Shown here one piece after another: positions 8,358 through 17,714 of a stretch of 64,000 nt of DNA; positions within the stretch are counted from its first letter, which is position 1, and the number at the start of each line of letters is the position of its first letter. The stretch is from Mycobacterium simulans (GTDB lineage: Bacteria; Actinomycetota; Actinomycetes; Mycobacteriales; Mycobacteriaceae). Both the position numbers and the translations under genes were made by a program. The notes under the pieces were generated by a model. The model did no database searches. It was not told where the DNA came from and worked only from the letters and a program-made list of their open reading frames with translations. The stretch covers positions 268,831 to 332,830 of the forward strand of contig NZ_OCVX01000005.1 of the NCBI RefSeq assembly GCF_900232995.1. Reading direction: 5' to 3'.

Positions 8358-9257
8358 CTAGGCCCGCGGGTGGGCCTGATCATGCACAGCACGCAACCTG
8401 GCAACCGCGACATGGGTATACAGCTGCGTGGTGGCCAGACTGGAATGCCCTAGCACCTCCTGAACAACCCGCAGATCGGCCCCACCTTCGAGCAGATGGG
8501 TGGCCGCGCTGTGCCGCAACCCGTGCGGCCCCATGTCAGGCGCACCGTCGACCGCGGCAACGGTCTGGTGCACCACAGTGCGCGCCTGCCGCACATCGAG
8601 ACGCCGGCCGCGGGCACCCAGCAGGAGTGCCGGCCCGGACTCCGCGGTGACCAGCGCGGGACGCCCGTCGGCAAGCCAGGCATGCAAGGCATCGACAGCC
8701 GGCCGCCCGAACGGCACGGTGCGCTGCTTGTTGCCCTTGCCAAGCACCCGAAGCAGCCGATGCCCAGTGTCCCCAGCGTCTACGTCGTCGACGTCTAGGC
8801 CGCACAGCTCGCTCACCCGGATTCCGGTGGCATACAACAGCTCGACGATCAGCCGGTCCCGCAAAGCCAGCGGATCGCCTTGCTCGGCACCGGACTTCGC
8901 GGCCGCCATGGCTGCGAGTGCCTGATCCTGGCGCAGCACCGCCGGCAGTGCGCGACGCGACTTAGGCACCTGCAGGCGGGCTGCAGGGTCGGTGGCCAGC
9001 AGTCCCCGACGCGCCGCCCACGCGGTGAATGCCTTGACCGCCGAGGTGCGCCGGGCCAGGGTCGTACGGGCCGCTCCGGCACCGGCCGCGGCGGCCAGCC
9101 ACGACCGCAGGACTGGCAGGCTCAACGCGTCCAAGCCGCGGCCATCGAGGAACGCCAGCAGTGAGCGCAGGTCGCCCAGGTATGCCCGACGAGTGTGCGC
9201 TGAACGGCCGCACTGCAGGTCCAGGTACTCGTCGAACTCCTCGAGTATCGGCTCCAC
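8358..9257 (-). CDS. xerC: tyrosine recombinase XerC
   Basis: A 299-aa site-specific recombinase that with XerD resolves chromosome dimers at dif. An N-terminal SAM-like core-binding domain (residues 1-90) is followed by the catalytic domain, with the first Arg in ATGIRVSELCGL, the HGLRHSAATHLLEGG box, GHSSLATTQ and the nucleophile in LYTHV. I place the start at GTG 9257, since the ~100 residues encoded further upstream are Arg-rich read-through and the resulting length equals that of known mycobacterial XerC. M. tuberculosis carries Rv2893 (a luciferase-like gene) between PPE45 and xerC; it is absent here. Confidence 0.94.
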   Translation of the reverse strand: MEPILEEFDEYLDLQCGRSAHTRRAYLGDLRSLLAFLDGRGLDALSLPVLRSWLAAAAGAGAARTTLARRTSAVKAFTAWAARRGLLATDPAARLQVPKSRRALPAVLRQDQALAAMAAAKSGAEQGDPLALRDRLIVELLYATGIRVSELCGLDVDDVDAGDTGHRLLRVLGKGNKQRTVPFGRPAVDALHAWLADGRPALVTAESGPALLLGARGRRLDVRQARTVVHQTVAAVDGAPDMGPHGLRHSAATHLLEGGADLRVVQEVLGHSSLATTQLYTHVAVARLRAVHDQAHPRA

Positions 9258-9289
9258 GCCGTTACATTCGCAGGCGCCGGGGGTTCGGC

Positions 9290-10450
9290 TCAGCCGACGC
9301 GCCGCAATGTGTCCGGGGTGAGATCTTTGCGGGTCGGGTACCCGTCGACGGCCATGATCAGGTCGGTTTCGGCGAGCATCATGCGCAGCACGTGCACAAT
9401 CCCGTCGACGCCGCCGAGCGCCAGACCGTACGCGTACGGACGGCCCACACCGACCGCGGTCGCTCCCAGGGCGAGCGCCTTGATGACATCGGCGCCGCTG
9501 CGGATCCCCGAGTCGAACAGCACCGGCAGTCCGTCGGCCGCCTCGACCACTCCCGGCAGGCAATCCAGCGAAGGCAGGCCGCCGTTGGCTTGCCGGCCGC
9601 CGTGGTTGGAGCAGTAGATGCCGTCCACGCCGCCGTCCTTGGCGCGCCGAACGTCGTCTGGATGGCAGATGCCTTTGAGGATCAGCGGCAGATCGGTCAG
9701 CGAACGCAGCCAGCCCAGGTCATCCCAGGTGAGCGGGGCTCCGAAGATTTGCGCCCAGCGCAGCGTCGCGCCTCGCGGATCTTCTTCCGGCGGGCGCTGC
9801 AGGCCGGCTCGGAACACGGGATCGCTGAAGTAGTTGGCGAGACAGTGTCCCCGGAGTTGAGGAAAGTTCGCGGTGCTCAGGTCGCGCGGACGCCAGCCGG
9901 TGACCCAGGTGTCGAGCGTGACGACAATGCCCCGGTAGCCGGCCGCTTCCGCGCGATGTACCAGGCTGGCGGCCACCTCACGGTCGGTCGGTGTGTACAG
10001 CTGAAAGAACCCAGGGGTGTCGCCAAACCCGGCGGCCAGGTCTTCCATGGGGTCGACCGTCAGGGTCGACGCGACCATCGGGACGCCGGTGCGGGCCGCG
10101 GCCCGTGCGGTGGCCAGGTCGCCGTGGCCGTCTTGGGCGCACAGCCCGATGACACCGATCGGCGCCATGAACAGCGGAGTCGGCAGGGTCAGGCCGAACA
10201 TTTCGACGGACAGGTCGCGCTCGGTGGCTCCGACCAACATGCGCGGCACCAACCCCCATCGCTGGAAGGCCTCGCAATTCGCTCGCTGGGTGCATTCGTC
10301 ACCCGCTCCCCCGGCGACGTATGACCACACCGACGCCGGCAGGGCCATCTTCGCCTTGGCTTCCAATTCCGCGAACGCCATCGGCAGCGATGGCACCACT
10401 CCGGCCAGGCCCTGGAAGTAGATTTCGATCTGGTAGTCGCCAAATGCCAT
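9290..10450 (-). CDS. FMN-dependent lactate 2-monooxygenase
   Basis: A 386-aa flavoenzyme of the alpha-hydroxy-acid oxidase family, expected to convert L-lactate and O2 to acetate, CO2 and water. It resembles M. smegmatis lactate monooxygenase closely along its length as I remember it (GDYQIEIY, MAPIGVIGLCAQDGHGD, TLDTWVTGWRPRDL, SNHGGRQANGG). Active-site residues are recognisable: Tyr44, Lys259, catalytic His283 and Arg286. Lactate oxidase or glycolate oxidase would lack the long insert around residues 195-235. The gene lies between xerC and viuB, where M. tuberculosis has nothing similar, so it is an insertion or was lost elsewhere. The start ATG at 10450 is well placed. Confidence 0.87.
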   Translation of the reverse strand: MAFGDYQIEIYFQGLAGVVPSLPMAFAELEAKAKMALPASVWSYVAGGAGDECTQRANCEAFQRWGLVPRMLVGATERDLSVEMFGLTLPTPLFMAPIGVIGLCAQDGHGDLATARAAARTGVPMVASTLTVDPMEDLAAGFGDTPGFFQLYTPTDREVAASLVHRAEAAGYRGIVVTLDTWVTGWRPRDLSTANFPQLRGHCLANYFSDPVFRAGLQRPPEEDPRGATLRWAQIFGAPLTWDDLGWLRSLTDLPLILKGICHPDDVRRAKDGGVDGIYCSNHGGRQANGGLPSLDCLPGVVEAADGLPVLFDSGIRSGADVIKALALGATAVGVGRPYAYGLALGGVDGIVHVLRMMLAETDLIMAVDGYPTRKDLTPDTLRRVG

Positions 10451-10484
10451 GCGATGAGAATGCCAGCGCAGGCGGACGCCCCTA

Positions 10485-11333
10485 CTAAGGCCCTGCCTCC
10501 GCCTCGGCCAGTTCTTTCTTCCATTGCCGGAATGACTCTTCGGTGCGTCCGCGCCGCCAGTAACCGGAGATCGACGCCGACCACTTGCCTTTCACGCCGC
10601 GCTCGTTGCGGATGTAGGGCCGCAGGTTGTGCATGACGGCTTGCGCCTCGCCATGGATGAAGACCTGACCCTGTCCGGGCAGCCACTGTGTGCTGGTGAC
10701 CGCCTCGATCAGCGGCGCATGATCGCCGGCACGGTCTTCGGGAACCAGATCGGCACGCCCGCCACGATAAACCCAGTTCACCTCGACGGATTCTGGTGCG
10801 GTCAAACCGATCTCGTCATCCGGGCCGGCAACTTCGATGAATGCCTTACCGATTGCATTGGCGGGCAACGCTTCTAGCGCGACGGCGATGGCCGGCAGCG
10901 CGGACTCGTCACCGGCCAACAGATGCCAGTCGGCGGCCGGGTCCGGCGTGTAGGCCCCGCCGGGTCCCATCAGGTGAATGGGCTGGCCGGGTTGGGCCGC
11001 CGCCGCCCACTGGCCAACTACCCCGTGTTCGCCATGCGTCACAATATCTAGGGCGATCTGGCGGTCCGCGGTGTTGACGCTACGAACGGTGATGGTGCGC
11101 ACCGACGGCCGCTTCTCCGGGGGTAGGGCCGCGAAGCTGTCCAAAGTCAACGGCTGCGGCAACCCGGCGACATCAATGTCGTCAGCGACGAAGACCAACT
11201 TGACGTAGGAGTCCGTGAAGTCGCTGGGAACGAAGGTTTCGAAGCCGTTGCCGCCCAGGAGCACCCGGACCATGTGCGGTGTGAGCTGTCGGGTACCGAC
11301 AATTTCAAAGCTGTGCAGGGGTCGACCCGCCAA
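10485..11333 (-). CDS. viuB: siderophore-interacting protein / ferric-siderophore reductase (ViuB-like)
   Basis: A 282-aa flavin reductase-like protein of the SIP family. The N-terminal FAD-binding barrel carries TRQLTPHMVRVLLGG and later SVRTITVRSV, and the C-terminal NAD(P)-binding part carries LLAGDESALPAIAVALEAL and a final FIHGEAQAV region. Such enzymes release iron from imported ferric siderophores by reducing it in the cytoplasm. Length and position match M. tuberculosis Rv2895c. It is 34 bases downstream-oriented from the lactate monooxygenase start on the same strand, so the two may share a transcript. Confidence 0.88.
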   Translation of the reverse strand: MAGRPLHSFEIVGTRQLTPHMVRVLLGGNGFETFVPSDFTDSYVKLVFVADDIDVAGLPQPLTLDSFAALPPEKRPSVRTITVRSVNTADRQIALDIVTHGEHGVVGQWAAAAQPGQPIHLMGPGGAYTPDPAADWHLLAGDESALPAIAVALEALPANAIGKAFIEVAGPDDEIGLTAPESVEVNWVYRGGRADLVPEDRAGDHAPLIEAVTSTQWLPGQGQVFIHGEAQAVMHNLRPYIRNERGVKGKWSASISGYWRRGRTEESFRQWKKELAEAEAGP

Positions 11334-11365
11334 CCTATCCTCCTGTTCAAACCAACCCTCGTCGA

Positions 11366-12541
11366 CTATACGAGTCGCGCCTCTGGAGACCTGGCCGAAG
11401 CCCGTGCAGGACCGGCTCGCACGATTCGCCAGCGGCCTTCGTAGCGCTCTGCCAACCCGATCACCTCGAGCATCGCCAACGGCCCCAGTACCTGTTCGGG
11501 TACCAGCCCGGACGCGACGGCGATCTCATCGACGGTGGCCACGCCGCGGCCGGGCAGCGCCTCGTACACCTGACGCTCGGTCCCGCTGAGCCCATCGAAC
11601 ACGCTGGTAGGACCTGTTTCGTCGGCCGCCAACTCACCGATATGACCAACTAACTCAACAATGTCGTCGGCGCGGGTGACCAACTGGGCGCCGTTGCGCA
11701 ACAAGACATGGCAACCCGCTGACGCCGACGATGTCACCGGCCCGGGCACCGCGGCCACCACCCGACCCAACGCCCGCGCCCAGGCGGCGGTGTTGGCGGC
11801 GCCGCTGCGCACGCCTGCCTCCACCACCACCGCTGCCCCTGCCACGGCAGCCACCAGGCGGTTGCGCGTCAGAAAGCGGTACCGGGCCGGGCGGACACCC
11901 GGCGGGTATTCGGTGAACAGCAGCCCGTGCTGCGCGATGCGATGCAGCAGCGCCGAATGACCGGCCGGATAAAAGATGTCCAGTCCCCCGGCCAATACCG
12001 CCACGGTGATGCCCTCGGAATTGAGCGCTCCGCGGTGCGCCGCGCCGTCGATGCCATACGCGCCACCGGAGACAACCGCGACGTCGCGTTCGACCAGCCC
12101 GGCTGCCAGGTCCGCCGCCACATGCTCGCCATAGGCGGTCGCGGCCCGAGTTCCGACCACCGCGGCGGCGCGCTGCGCCACCTCGTCCAGCCGCGCCGGA
12201 CCCAGCGCCCACAACACCATCGGCTGCACGCCGCGAGGCCTTCCCCGCGCCGTGGAGCCCGCGAATGCGGCGAACGCGAGCACCGGCCACTCGTCATCGT
12301 CCGGCGTAATCAATCGCCCCCCGCGGCGAGCGAGAAGCTCGAGATCCGCTGCGGCTTGGTCGTTTTTGCGTCGGGCCTCAGTGTCGCGCGCCAAGTCGCC
12401 GGTGACCTGCCCGCGGCGGACCCGGTCGGCCGCCTCCACTGGGCCAACACAATTAACCAGTGCGGCGAGCTCCGCGCAGGGCGGTTCTACCACCCGGGAC
12501 AGATAGGCCCAGGCCCGCAGCCGCGGATCGCTGGGGTTCAT
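11366..12541 (-). CDS. dprA: DNA processing protein A
   Basis: A 391-aa DprA/Smf homologue that in competent bacteria binds incoming single-stranded DNA and loads RecA. The Rossmann-like core is visible in VVGTRAATAYGEHVA, GGAYGIDGAAHRGAL, GGLDIFYPAGH and VVEAGVRSGAANTA. A C-terminal winged-helix-like segment covers about residues 300-380. The start is ATG 12541, overlapping the stop of the upstream ComM-like gene as ATGA; a longer frame to 12631 runs through that gene. The dprA / ComM-like / YraN-like cluster is conserved in mycobacteria, which are not known to be naturally competent, so its role is probably in DNA repair or conjugal transfer. Confidence 0.93.
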   Translation of the reverse strand: MNPSDPRLRAWAYLSRVVEPPCAELAALVNCVGPVEAADRVRRGQVTGDLARDTEARRKNDQAAADLELLARRGGRLITPDDDEWPVLAFAAFAGSTARGRPRGVQPMVLWALGPARLDEVAQRAAAVVGTRAATAYGEHVAADLAAGLVERDVAVVSGGAYGIDGAAHRGALNSEGITVAVLAGGLDIFYPAGHSALLHRIAQHGLLFTEYPPGVRPARYRFLTRNRLVAAVAGAAVVVEAGVRSGAANTAAWARALGRVVAAVPGPVTSSASAGCHVLLRNGAQLVTRADDIVELVGHIGELAADETGPTSVFDGLSGTERQVYEALPGRGVATVDEIAVASGLVPEQVLGPLAMLEVIGLAERYEGRWRIVRAGPARASARSPEARLV

Positions 12542-14049
12542 CGCGACGCTCCTGCTTGCCGGAAGCTCAGGGCGGTGGCCACTTCGTCGACCCCGGGCGA
12601 GCTGCGACCGGCCAGATCGGCCAAACTCCACGCGACGCGCAGCGTGCGATCCAGGCCGCGGATGCTGAGCAGTCCCCGGTCCAGCGCCGTGCGCAGCGGC
12701 TCCATCGCGGTGTAGCTGAGGCGGAACTTGCGCCGCAGCAGTGGCCCGCTGACTTCGGCGTTGGTGCGGAATCCGTGTGGTCGCCAGCGCGCAGCGGCCG
12801 CGTCGCGTGCCACCGCCACCCGGTGACGCACCTGCAGCGTCGACTCCCCGTCCTCGGGTGCAAATGCCCCAGCCCGAACCGGATGCATCTGCACCCGCAG
12901 ATCGACCCTGTCCAGTAACGGGCCGGACAGCTTGCCAAGATAGCGCCGCTTGGCCGCGGCCGCACAGATGCAGTCCTGTGGATCAGCCGGCGCACATGGA
13001 CACGGGTTGGCGGCCAATACCAGTTGAAACCGCGCCGGGTAGCAGGCCACGCCGTCGCGACGGGCAAGCCGAATTTCCCCGTCTTCCAACGGCGTCCGCA
13101 GCGCTTCCAGCGCGCTGAGGCTGATCTCGGCGCACTCGTCTAGGAACAACACCCCGCGATGTGCCCGGCTGACCGCACCCGGACGGGCCATTCCGGAACC
13201 CCCGCCGACCAGTGCCGCGACGCTGGAACTGTGGTGCGGCGCCACGAACGGCGGCCTGGTGATCAACGGCGTGTCCCCCGACAACAGGCCGGCCACCGAG
13301 TGGATCGCGGTGACCTCCAGCGACTCGCTCTCGGTCAGCGGCGGTAGCAATCCCGGAAGGCGTTGCGCCAGCATCGTTTTGCCCACACCCGGCGGACCGG
13401 TCAACATGAGGTGATGCGCCCCCGCCGCGGCCACCTCGACGGCGAACCGGGCCTGGGATTGCCCCACCACGTCGGCCAGATCGACCGTCGGCTCCTGGGT
13501 GGGGGCGGCCGCGGCGATCCTGTCGTCCAGGCCGGCGGACCCATTGAGCCAATTCTGCAGTTGCCCGAGGGTGCGCACCCCCCACACGTCGATGCCGTCG
13601 ACCAGGCTGGCCTCGGCCAGGTTGTCGACCGGAACCACGACGGCCGGCCAGCCGTCGCGTTTAGCGGCCAAAACGGCGGGCAACACCCCGCGCACCGGCC
13701 GGACCCGCCCGTCCAGCGACAGCTCGCCCAGCAGCGCCGTCTTCTCCAACCGATCCCACGGCTTTTTTCGTTGCGCCGACAACACCGCCGCCGCCAAAGC
13801 CACGTCGTAGACCGATCCCATTTTCGGCAGCGTCGCCGGTGACAGGGCGAGCGTGAGCCGCGCCATGGGCCAGGTGTTTCCGCAGTTGGTGACGGCCGCC
13901 CTAACCCGGTCGCGGGACTCCTGCAATGCGGCGTCGGGCAATCCCACGAGATGAACACCCGGCAGCCCCGAGGTGATGTCGGCTTCGATTTCCACTGTCT
14001 CTCCGTCCAATCCACGTACGGCGACCGAGAATGCGCGTCCCAGCGCCAT
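12538..14049 (-). CDS. YifB/ComM-like AAA+ Mg-chelatase family ATPase
   Basis: A 503-aa protein equal in length to M. tuberculosis Rv2897c. An N-terminal Lon-like fold (GLPGVHLVGLPDAALQESRDR) precedes an AAA+ core with Walker A GPPGVGKTMLAQ, Walker B GVLFLDECAEI and a cysteine-rich insert NPCPCAPADPQDCIC that may bind a metal. The C-terminus carries RGLDRTLRVAWSLADL. ComM homologues are hexameric helicases that promote branch migration of integrating DNA. The start is ATG 14049, sharing one base with the TGA of the upstream gene, and the gene overlaps dprA by four bases: a tight three-gene operon. Confidence 0.93.
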   Translation of the reverse strand: MALGRAFSVAVRGLDGETVEIEADITSGLPGVHLVGLPDAALQESRDRVRAAVTNCGNTWPMARLTLALSPATLPKMGSVYDVALAAAVLSAQRKKPWDRLEKTALLGELSLDGRVRPVRGVLPAVLAAKRDGWPAVVVPVDNLAEASLVDGIDVWGVRTLGQLQNWLNGSAGLDDRIAAAAPTQEPTVDLADVVGQSQARFAVEVAAAGAHHLMLTGPPGVGKTMLAQRLPGLLPPLTESESLEVTAIHSVAGLLSGDTPLITRPPFVAPHHSSSVAALVGGGSGMARPGAVSRAHRGVLFLDECAEISLSALEALRTPLEDGEIRLARRDGVACYPARFQLVLAANPCPCAPADPQDCICAAAAKRRYLGKLSGPLLDRVDLRVQMHPVRAGAFAPEDGESTLQVRHRVAVARDAAAARWRPHGFRTNAEVSGPLLRRKFRLSYTAMEPLRTALDRGLLSIRGLDRTLRVAWSLADLAGRSSPGVDEVATALSFRQAGASR

Positions 14050-14426
14050 CAGCCGACCCCTCGCAGGTGGACGATCTCCGGGGTTCGGCGACGGCCGATC
14101 CGCACGCCGATCACGTCGATGCGCACCGCCGCCCACCGCCCGTCCTGACCGGCCAACCACAGGCCGGCCAGCCGGCGCAGCCGCCGGACCTTGCGCTCGG
14201 GCACCGCGTTCGCCAGGCCCCCGTAACCGTCGCCGGTACGGGTCTTGACCTCCACGAACACCACCGTGCGAGTGGGCGCGTCGGCGGCGATTACGTCCAA
14301 TTCGCCGTAGCGGCAGCGCCAGTTGCGGTCCAAGATCCGCAGGCCCAGCCTGGTCAAATGGTCCCCCGCGAGCGCCTCGCCCATCGCTCCCAGCTGGACC
14401 CGGGTCATCGTCTTCTGGGTCGTCAT
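14049..14426 (-). CDS. UPF0102 (YraN) family nuclease-fold protein
   Basis: A 125-aa protein of the endonuclease-like UPF0102 family. The signature LGLRILDRNWRCRYGELDVIA followed by VVFVEVKTRTG contains the Glu, Asp and ExK residues of a restriction-endonuclease-like active site. The biochemical function is not established. ATG 14426 is preferred over ATG 14441, since it gives the MTTQKTMTRVQLG start seen in mycobacterial orthologues (Rv2898c). The stop overlaps the following start by one base. Confidence 0.9.
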   Translation of the reverse strand: MTTQKTMTRVQLGAMGEALAGDHLTRLGLRILDRNWRCRYGELDVIAADAPTRTVVFVEVKTRTGDGYGGLANAVPERKVRRLRRLAGLWLAGQDGRWAAVRIDVIGVRIGRRRTPEIVHLRGVG

Positions 14427-14537
14427 GCGACCAACCTGCACACCAGCTCCGACACATCTGCCGCCGTAAGCGCCTCAGCGCCGGGCTAGCGACGGGCTAT
14501 CCCCAGTTGGACATCGATCCACAGCGCGGGCCGCCCG

Positions 14538-15359
14538 CTAAATGATTCGGTCGGCCCTTGTGTAAACGTTCATCGAATCCTCGCGCAGAAACGCCACCAG
14601 CGTGATCCCAGATTCCTCGGCCAGCGCGACGGCCAGCGACGACGGCGCGGATACGGCGGCCAACACCGGAATCCCGGCCATCAGCGCCTTCTGGGTCAAC
14701 TCGAACGAAGCCCGCCCACTGACCAGAAGCACCGCGGCGCCCATCGGTATCCGGTCCTGTTCCAGCGCCCAGCCGATCACCTTGTCCACGGCATTGTGCC
14801 GACCGATGTCCTCGCGCACCGCCAGCATGGCGCCGTCCACCCCGAACAACGCCGCGGCATGCAACCCACCGGTACTGGCGAAAACCTTTTGGGCGCCGCG
14901 AAGTTGGTCCGGCATCGCCTGCAGCGTGGTCGCAGCGACGGTGGCCGGATCGTCGCCGGGTGAGTACCGGCTGATCAGGCGCACAGCGTCCAGCGACGCC
15001 TTGCCACAGACCCCGCACGACGAGGTGGTGTAAAAGTTACGGGTCACATCGAGCTCGGGCGGTCGGACACCCGGCGCCAGCGTAACGTCAAGAACGTTGT
15101 ACGTGTTGACGCTATTTTCACCTTGCCCCCCGCAATAGCGGGCGGTCAATACATCCTCGCGGCGCGCGATAACCCCTTCGGTCAGCAGAAAACCTTGCGC
15201 GAGTTCGATATCCGAGCCCGGTGTGCGCATGGTCACCGTCACCGGAATCCCGTTGAGGCGAATCTCCAGCGGCTCTTCGACGGCCAAGGTCTCCGGTCGG
15301 GTGGTCGCTCGATCGGCGGTGAGATGCGTCGCCCGCCAGCGCACCGTTACGTGGCCCAC
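14538..15359 (-). CDS. fdhD: formate dehydrogenase accessory sulfurtransferase FdhD
   Basis: A 273-aa protein that carries sulfur from a cysteine desulfurase to the molybdenum cofactor of formate dehydrogenase. Visible signatures are ELAQGFLLTEG, TTSSCGVCGKASLDA (the CxxC sulfur-carrying pair), STGGLHAAALF, REDIGRHNAVDKVIGWAL and LVSGRASFELTQKAL. The start is GTG 15359, overlapping the fdhF stop as TAGTG, so the two are translationally coupled. A longer frame up to 15554 lies inside fdhF and is rejected. Confidence 0.93.
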   Translation of the reverse strand: MGHVTVRWRATHLTADRATTRPETLAVEEPLEIRLNGIPVTVTMRTPGSDIELAQGFLLTEGVIARREDVLTARYCGGQGENSVNTYNVLDVTLAPGVRPPELDVTRNFYTTSSCGVCGKASLDAVRLISRYSPGDDPATVAATTLQAMPDQLRGAQKVFASTGGLHAAALFGVDGAMLAVREDIGRHNAVDKVIGWALEQDRIPMGAAVLLVSGRASFELTQKALMAGIPVLAAVSAPSSLAVALAEESGITLVAFLREDSMNVYTRADRII

Positions 15360-17683
15360 TAAGACGCCGGCTCCAATCGGACGATGATCGCTTTGGACAC
15401 CGGGGTGTTCGACTTGGCCGCGGTGTGATCGAGCGGGACCAGTGCATTGGTCTCCGGATAATAGGCCGCGGCGTTGCCAACAGGAGTCGAATACTCCACC
15501 ACCAGAAAGTCTTTCGCGCGGCGCTCTTGTAGACCACTTTCGGCGTCGGTCCACTCCGAAACCAAATCGACGCGGTCGCCTGCCGTTAAACCTAGCGCCT
15601 CGATGTCAGCCGGGTTGACGAACACCACCCGGCGGCCGCCCTTGACACCGCGGTATCGATCGTCGAGCCCGTAGATCGTGGTGTTGTACTGGTCGTGGCT
15701 GCGCAGTGTCTGCAGCACCAACCGGCCGGGCGGCACCGGCACCCATTGCAGCGGGTTGATCGCGAAGTTGGCTTTGCCTGTGCTGGTGTGGAATTCGCGC
15801 GCGTCCCGCGGTGGGTGCGGCAGTTGGAACCCGTCGGGCGCGCGCACCTTGCGGTTGTAGTCACCGCAGCCGGGGACCACCGCCGCGATCGCGTCGCGGA
15901 TCGTGTCGTAGTCACCGGCGAACCGCTCCCACGGCACCGGATGCGCCGGCCCGAGCAGCGTGCGGGCCAGCTGGCAGACGATCTCGACCTCGCTGCGCAC
16001 CTGGTCGCTGGGCGGATGCAGGCTGCCGCGCGAGAGGTGCACCATCGACATCGAATCTTCTACTGACACAAGTTGTTTGCGCCCGTTGCGGATGTCGCGG
16101 TCGGTGCGGCCCAGTGTCGGCAGGATCAGCGCGGTAGCGCCGTGCACGAGGTGGCTGCGGTTGAGTTTGGTCGAGACCTGCACCGTCAGCGCGCAACTGC
16201 GCAACGCCGCCTCGGTGACGGCGGTGTCCGGGGTCGCCGACGCGAAGTTGCCGCCCATTCCCATGAAGAACTTGGCCCGCCCGTCGCGCATGGCGCGGAT
16301 CGCGGCCACGGTGTCATAGCCATGCTTGCGGGGACTGGTGATGCCGAACTCACGATCCAGGGCGGCCAGGAACTGTTCGGGCATCTGCTCCCAGATGCCC
16401 ATGGTGCGGTCGCCTTGGACATTGGAGTGCCCGCGCACCGGACACACGCCTGCGCCGGGCTTGCCGATCATGCCGCGCAGCAGCAGCAGGTTGGTGACCT
16501 CGCCAATGGTGGCGACCGCGTGGGCATGCTGGGTGAGGCCCATCGCCCAGCACACAACCGTGCGTTCCGAAGCCATCAGCATCGCCGCGACGCGGTCGAG
16601 TTGGACTCGATCGATGCCGGTGGCCACGAGCACCGTGTCGATGTCGACGTGCAGGGTCCTGCGCCGGTACTCGTCGAAGCCGGCGCAATGCTGTTCGACG
16701 AACGACTGGTCGACTACGCTGCCCGGCGCGCGCTCGTCGGCCTCCAGCAACAACCTGGCGAGCCCGGCGAACAATGCCATGTCCCCGCCGAGGCGGATCT
16801 GGACGAACTCATCGGCTATCGGGATGCCATGTCCCACAACCCCGTTCACCTTCTGCGGATCTTTGAACCGGATCAACCCGGCCTCCGGGAGTGGGTTCAC
16901 CGCAATGATCTTGGCGCCGTTGGCCTTTGCCTTCTCGAGTATCGACAGCATCCGCGGGTGGTTGGTGCCCGGATTCTGCCCGGCGATGACGATCAGGTCG
17001 GCGTGCGCAACGTCGTCGACGGTGACCGATCCCTTGCCTATCCCGATGGACTCGCTAAGCGCCGAGCCCGATGACTCGTGGCACATGTTGGAACAGTCGG
17101 GCAGGTTGTTGGTGCCAAAACTTCGCACCAGCAACTGGTAGCAGAACGCGGCCTCATTGCTGGTGCGTCCCGAGGTGTAGAACACGGCCTCATCGGGGCT
17201 AGCCAGCGCCGTGAGGTGCTCGGCGATCAGCTGATAGGCGGCCTCCCAGCCGATCGGCCGATAGTGGTTGTCTCCCGGGCGCAGCACCATCGGGTGGGCA
17301 AGGCGGCCCTGCTGCGACAGCCAATACTCCGGCTTGGCGGACAACTGAGAGATGGAGTGCCGAGCGAAGAACTCCGGCGTCACGGTGCGCTTGGTGGCTT
17401 CCTCCGCGACGGCTTTGGCGCCGTTTTCGCAGAACTCGGCCAATTTGCGGCCACCGGGCTCCTCGGGCCACGCGCACCCGGGGCAGTCAAAGCCATGACG
17501 TTGATTCAGCCGTGCCAGCGCCGCCGCGGTACGCAGCGCGCCCATCTGTTCCAGCCCGCGCTGCACCGACACCAGCACCGCGCGCACGCCCGCCGCCTCG
17601 TGCTTACGCGGCGAAACCGTGACGGCATGCTCGTTGTAATCGGCGGGGACGTCGCGTGACCCGGCGAAGCGCTGGAAGCTCAC
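15359..17683 (-). CDS. fdhF: FdhF/YdeP-family molybdopterin oxidoreductase
   Basis: A 774-aa molybdopterin enzyme annotated as a formate dehydrogenase-like subunit. An N-terminal FDCPGCAWPE cysteine motif is not the standard four-cysteine 4Fe-4S motif. The molybdenum-site region NMCHESSGSALSES has Cys where formate dehydrogenases use Cys or Sec. Cofactor-binding segments include VIAGQNPGTNHPRM, AMGLTQHAHAV and RGHSNVQGDRTMG; the C-terminal domain includes RSHDQYNTTIYG. It resembles the YdeP branch, whose true substrate is unclear, so formate oxidation is likely but unproven. It is co-transcribed with fdhD; no other subunit is encoded nearby. Confidence 0.9.
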   Translation of the reverse strand: MSFQRFAGSRDVPADYNEHAVTVSPRKHEAAGVRAVLVSVQRGLEQMGALRTAAALARLNQRHGFDCPGCAWPEEPGGRKLAEFCENGAKAVAEEATKRTVTPEFFARHSISQLSAKPEYWLSQQGRLAHPMVLRPGDNHYRPIGWEAAYQLIAEHLTALASPDEAVFYTSGRTSNEAAFCYQLLVRSFGTNNLPDCSNMCHESSGSALSESIGIGKGSVTVDDVAHADLIVIAGQNPGTNHPRMLSILEKAKANGAKIIAVNPLPEAGLIRFKDPQKVNGVVGHGIPIADEFVQIRLGGDMALFAGLARLLLEADERAPGSVVDQSFVEQHCAGFDEYRRRTLHVDIDTVLVATGIDRVQLDRVAAMLMASERTVVCWAMGLTQHAHAVATIGEVTNLLLLRGMIGKPGAGVCPVRGHSNVQGDRTMGIWEQMPEQFLAALDREFGITSPRKHGYDTVAAIRAMRDGRAKFFMGMGGNFASATPDTAVTEAALRSCALTVQVSTKLNRSHLVHGATALILPTLGRTDRDIRNGRKQLVSVEDSMSMVHLSRGSLHPPSDQVRSEVEIVCQLARTLLGPAHPVPWERFAGDYDTIRDAIAAVVPGCGDYNRKVRAPDGFQLPHPPRDAREFHTSTGKANFAINPLQWVPVPPGRLVLQTLRSHDQYNTTIYGLDDRYRGVKGGRRVVFVNPADIEALGLTAGDRVDLVSEWTDAESGLQERRAKDFLVVEYSTPVGNAAAYYPETNALVPLDHTAAKSNTPVSKAIIVRLEPAS

Positions 17684-17714
17684 TGCCTCAACGTACCGCG
17701 ACTGCCTGGCAGCC

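Noticed and set aside
12538..14457. Longer version of the ComM-like gene starting at 14457
   Set aside because: The added 136 residues overlap the YraN-like gene and are Arg/Gly/Pro-rich noise; ATG 14049 gives the family length.
16073..17074. Long plus-strand frame opposite fdhF, and similar frames opposite amiC and the D-aminoacylase gene
   Set aside because: They are antisense shadows of well-supported genes, a usual effect of high GC.
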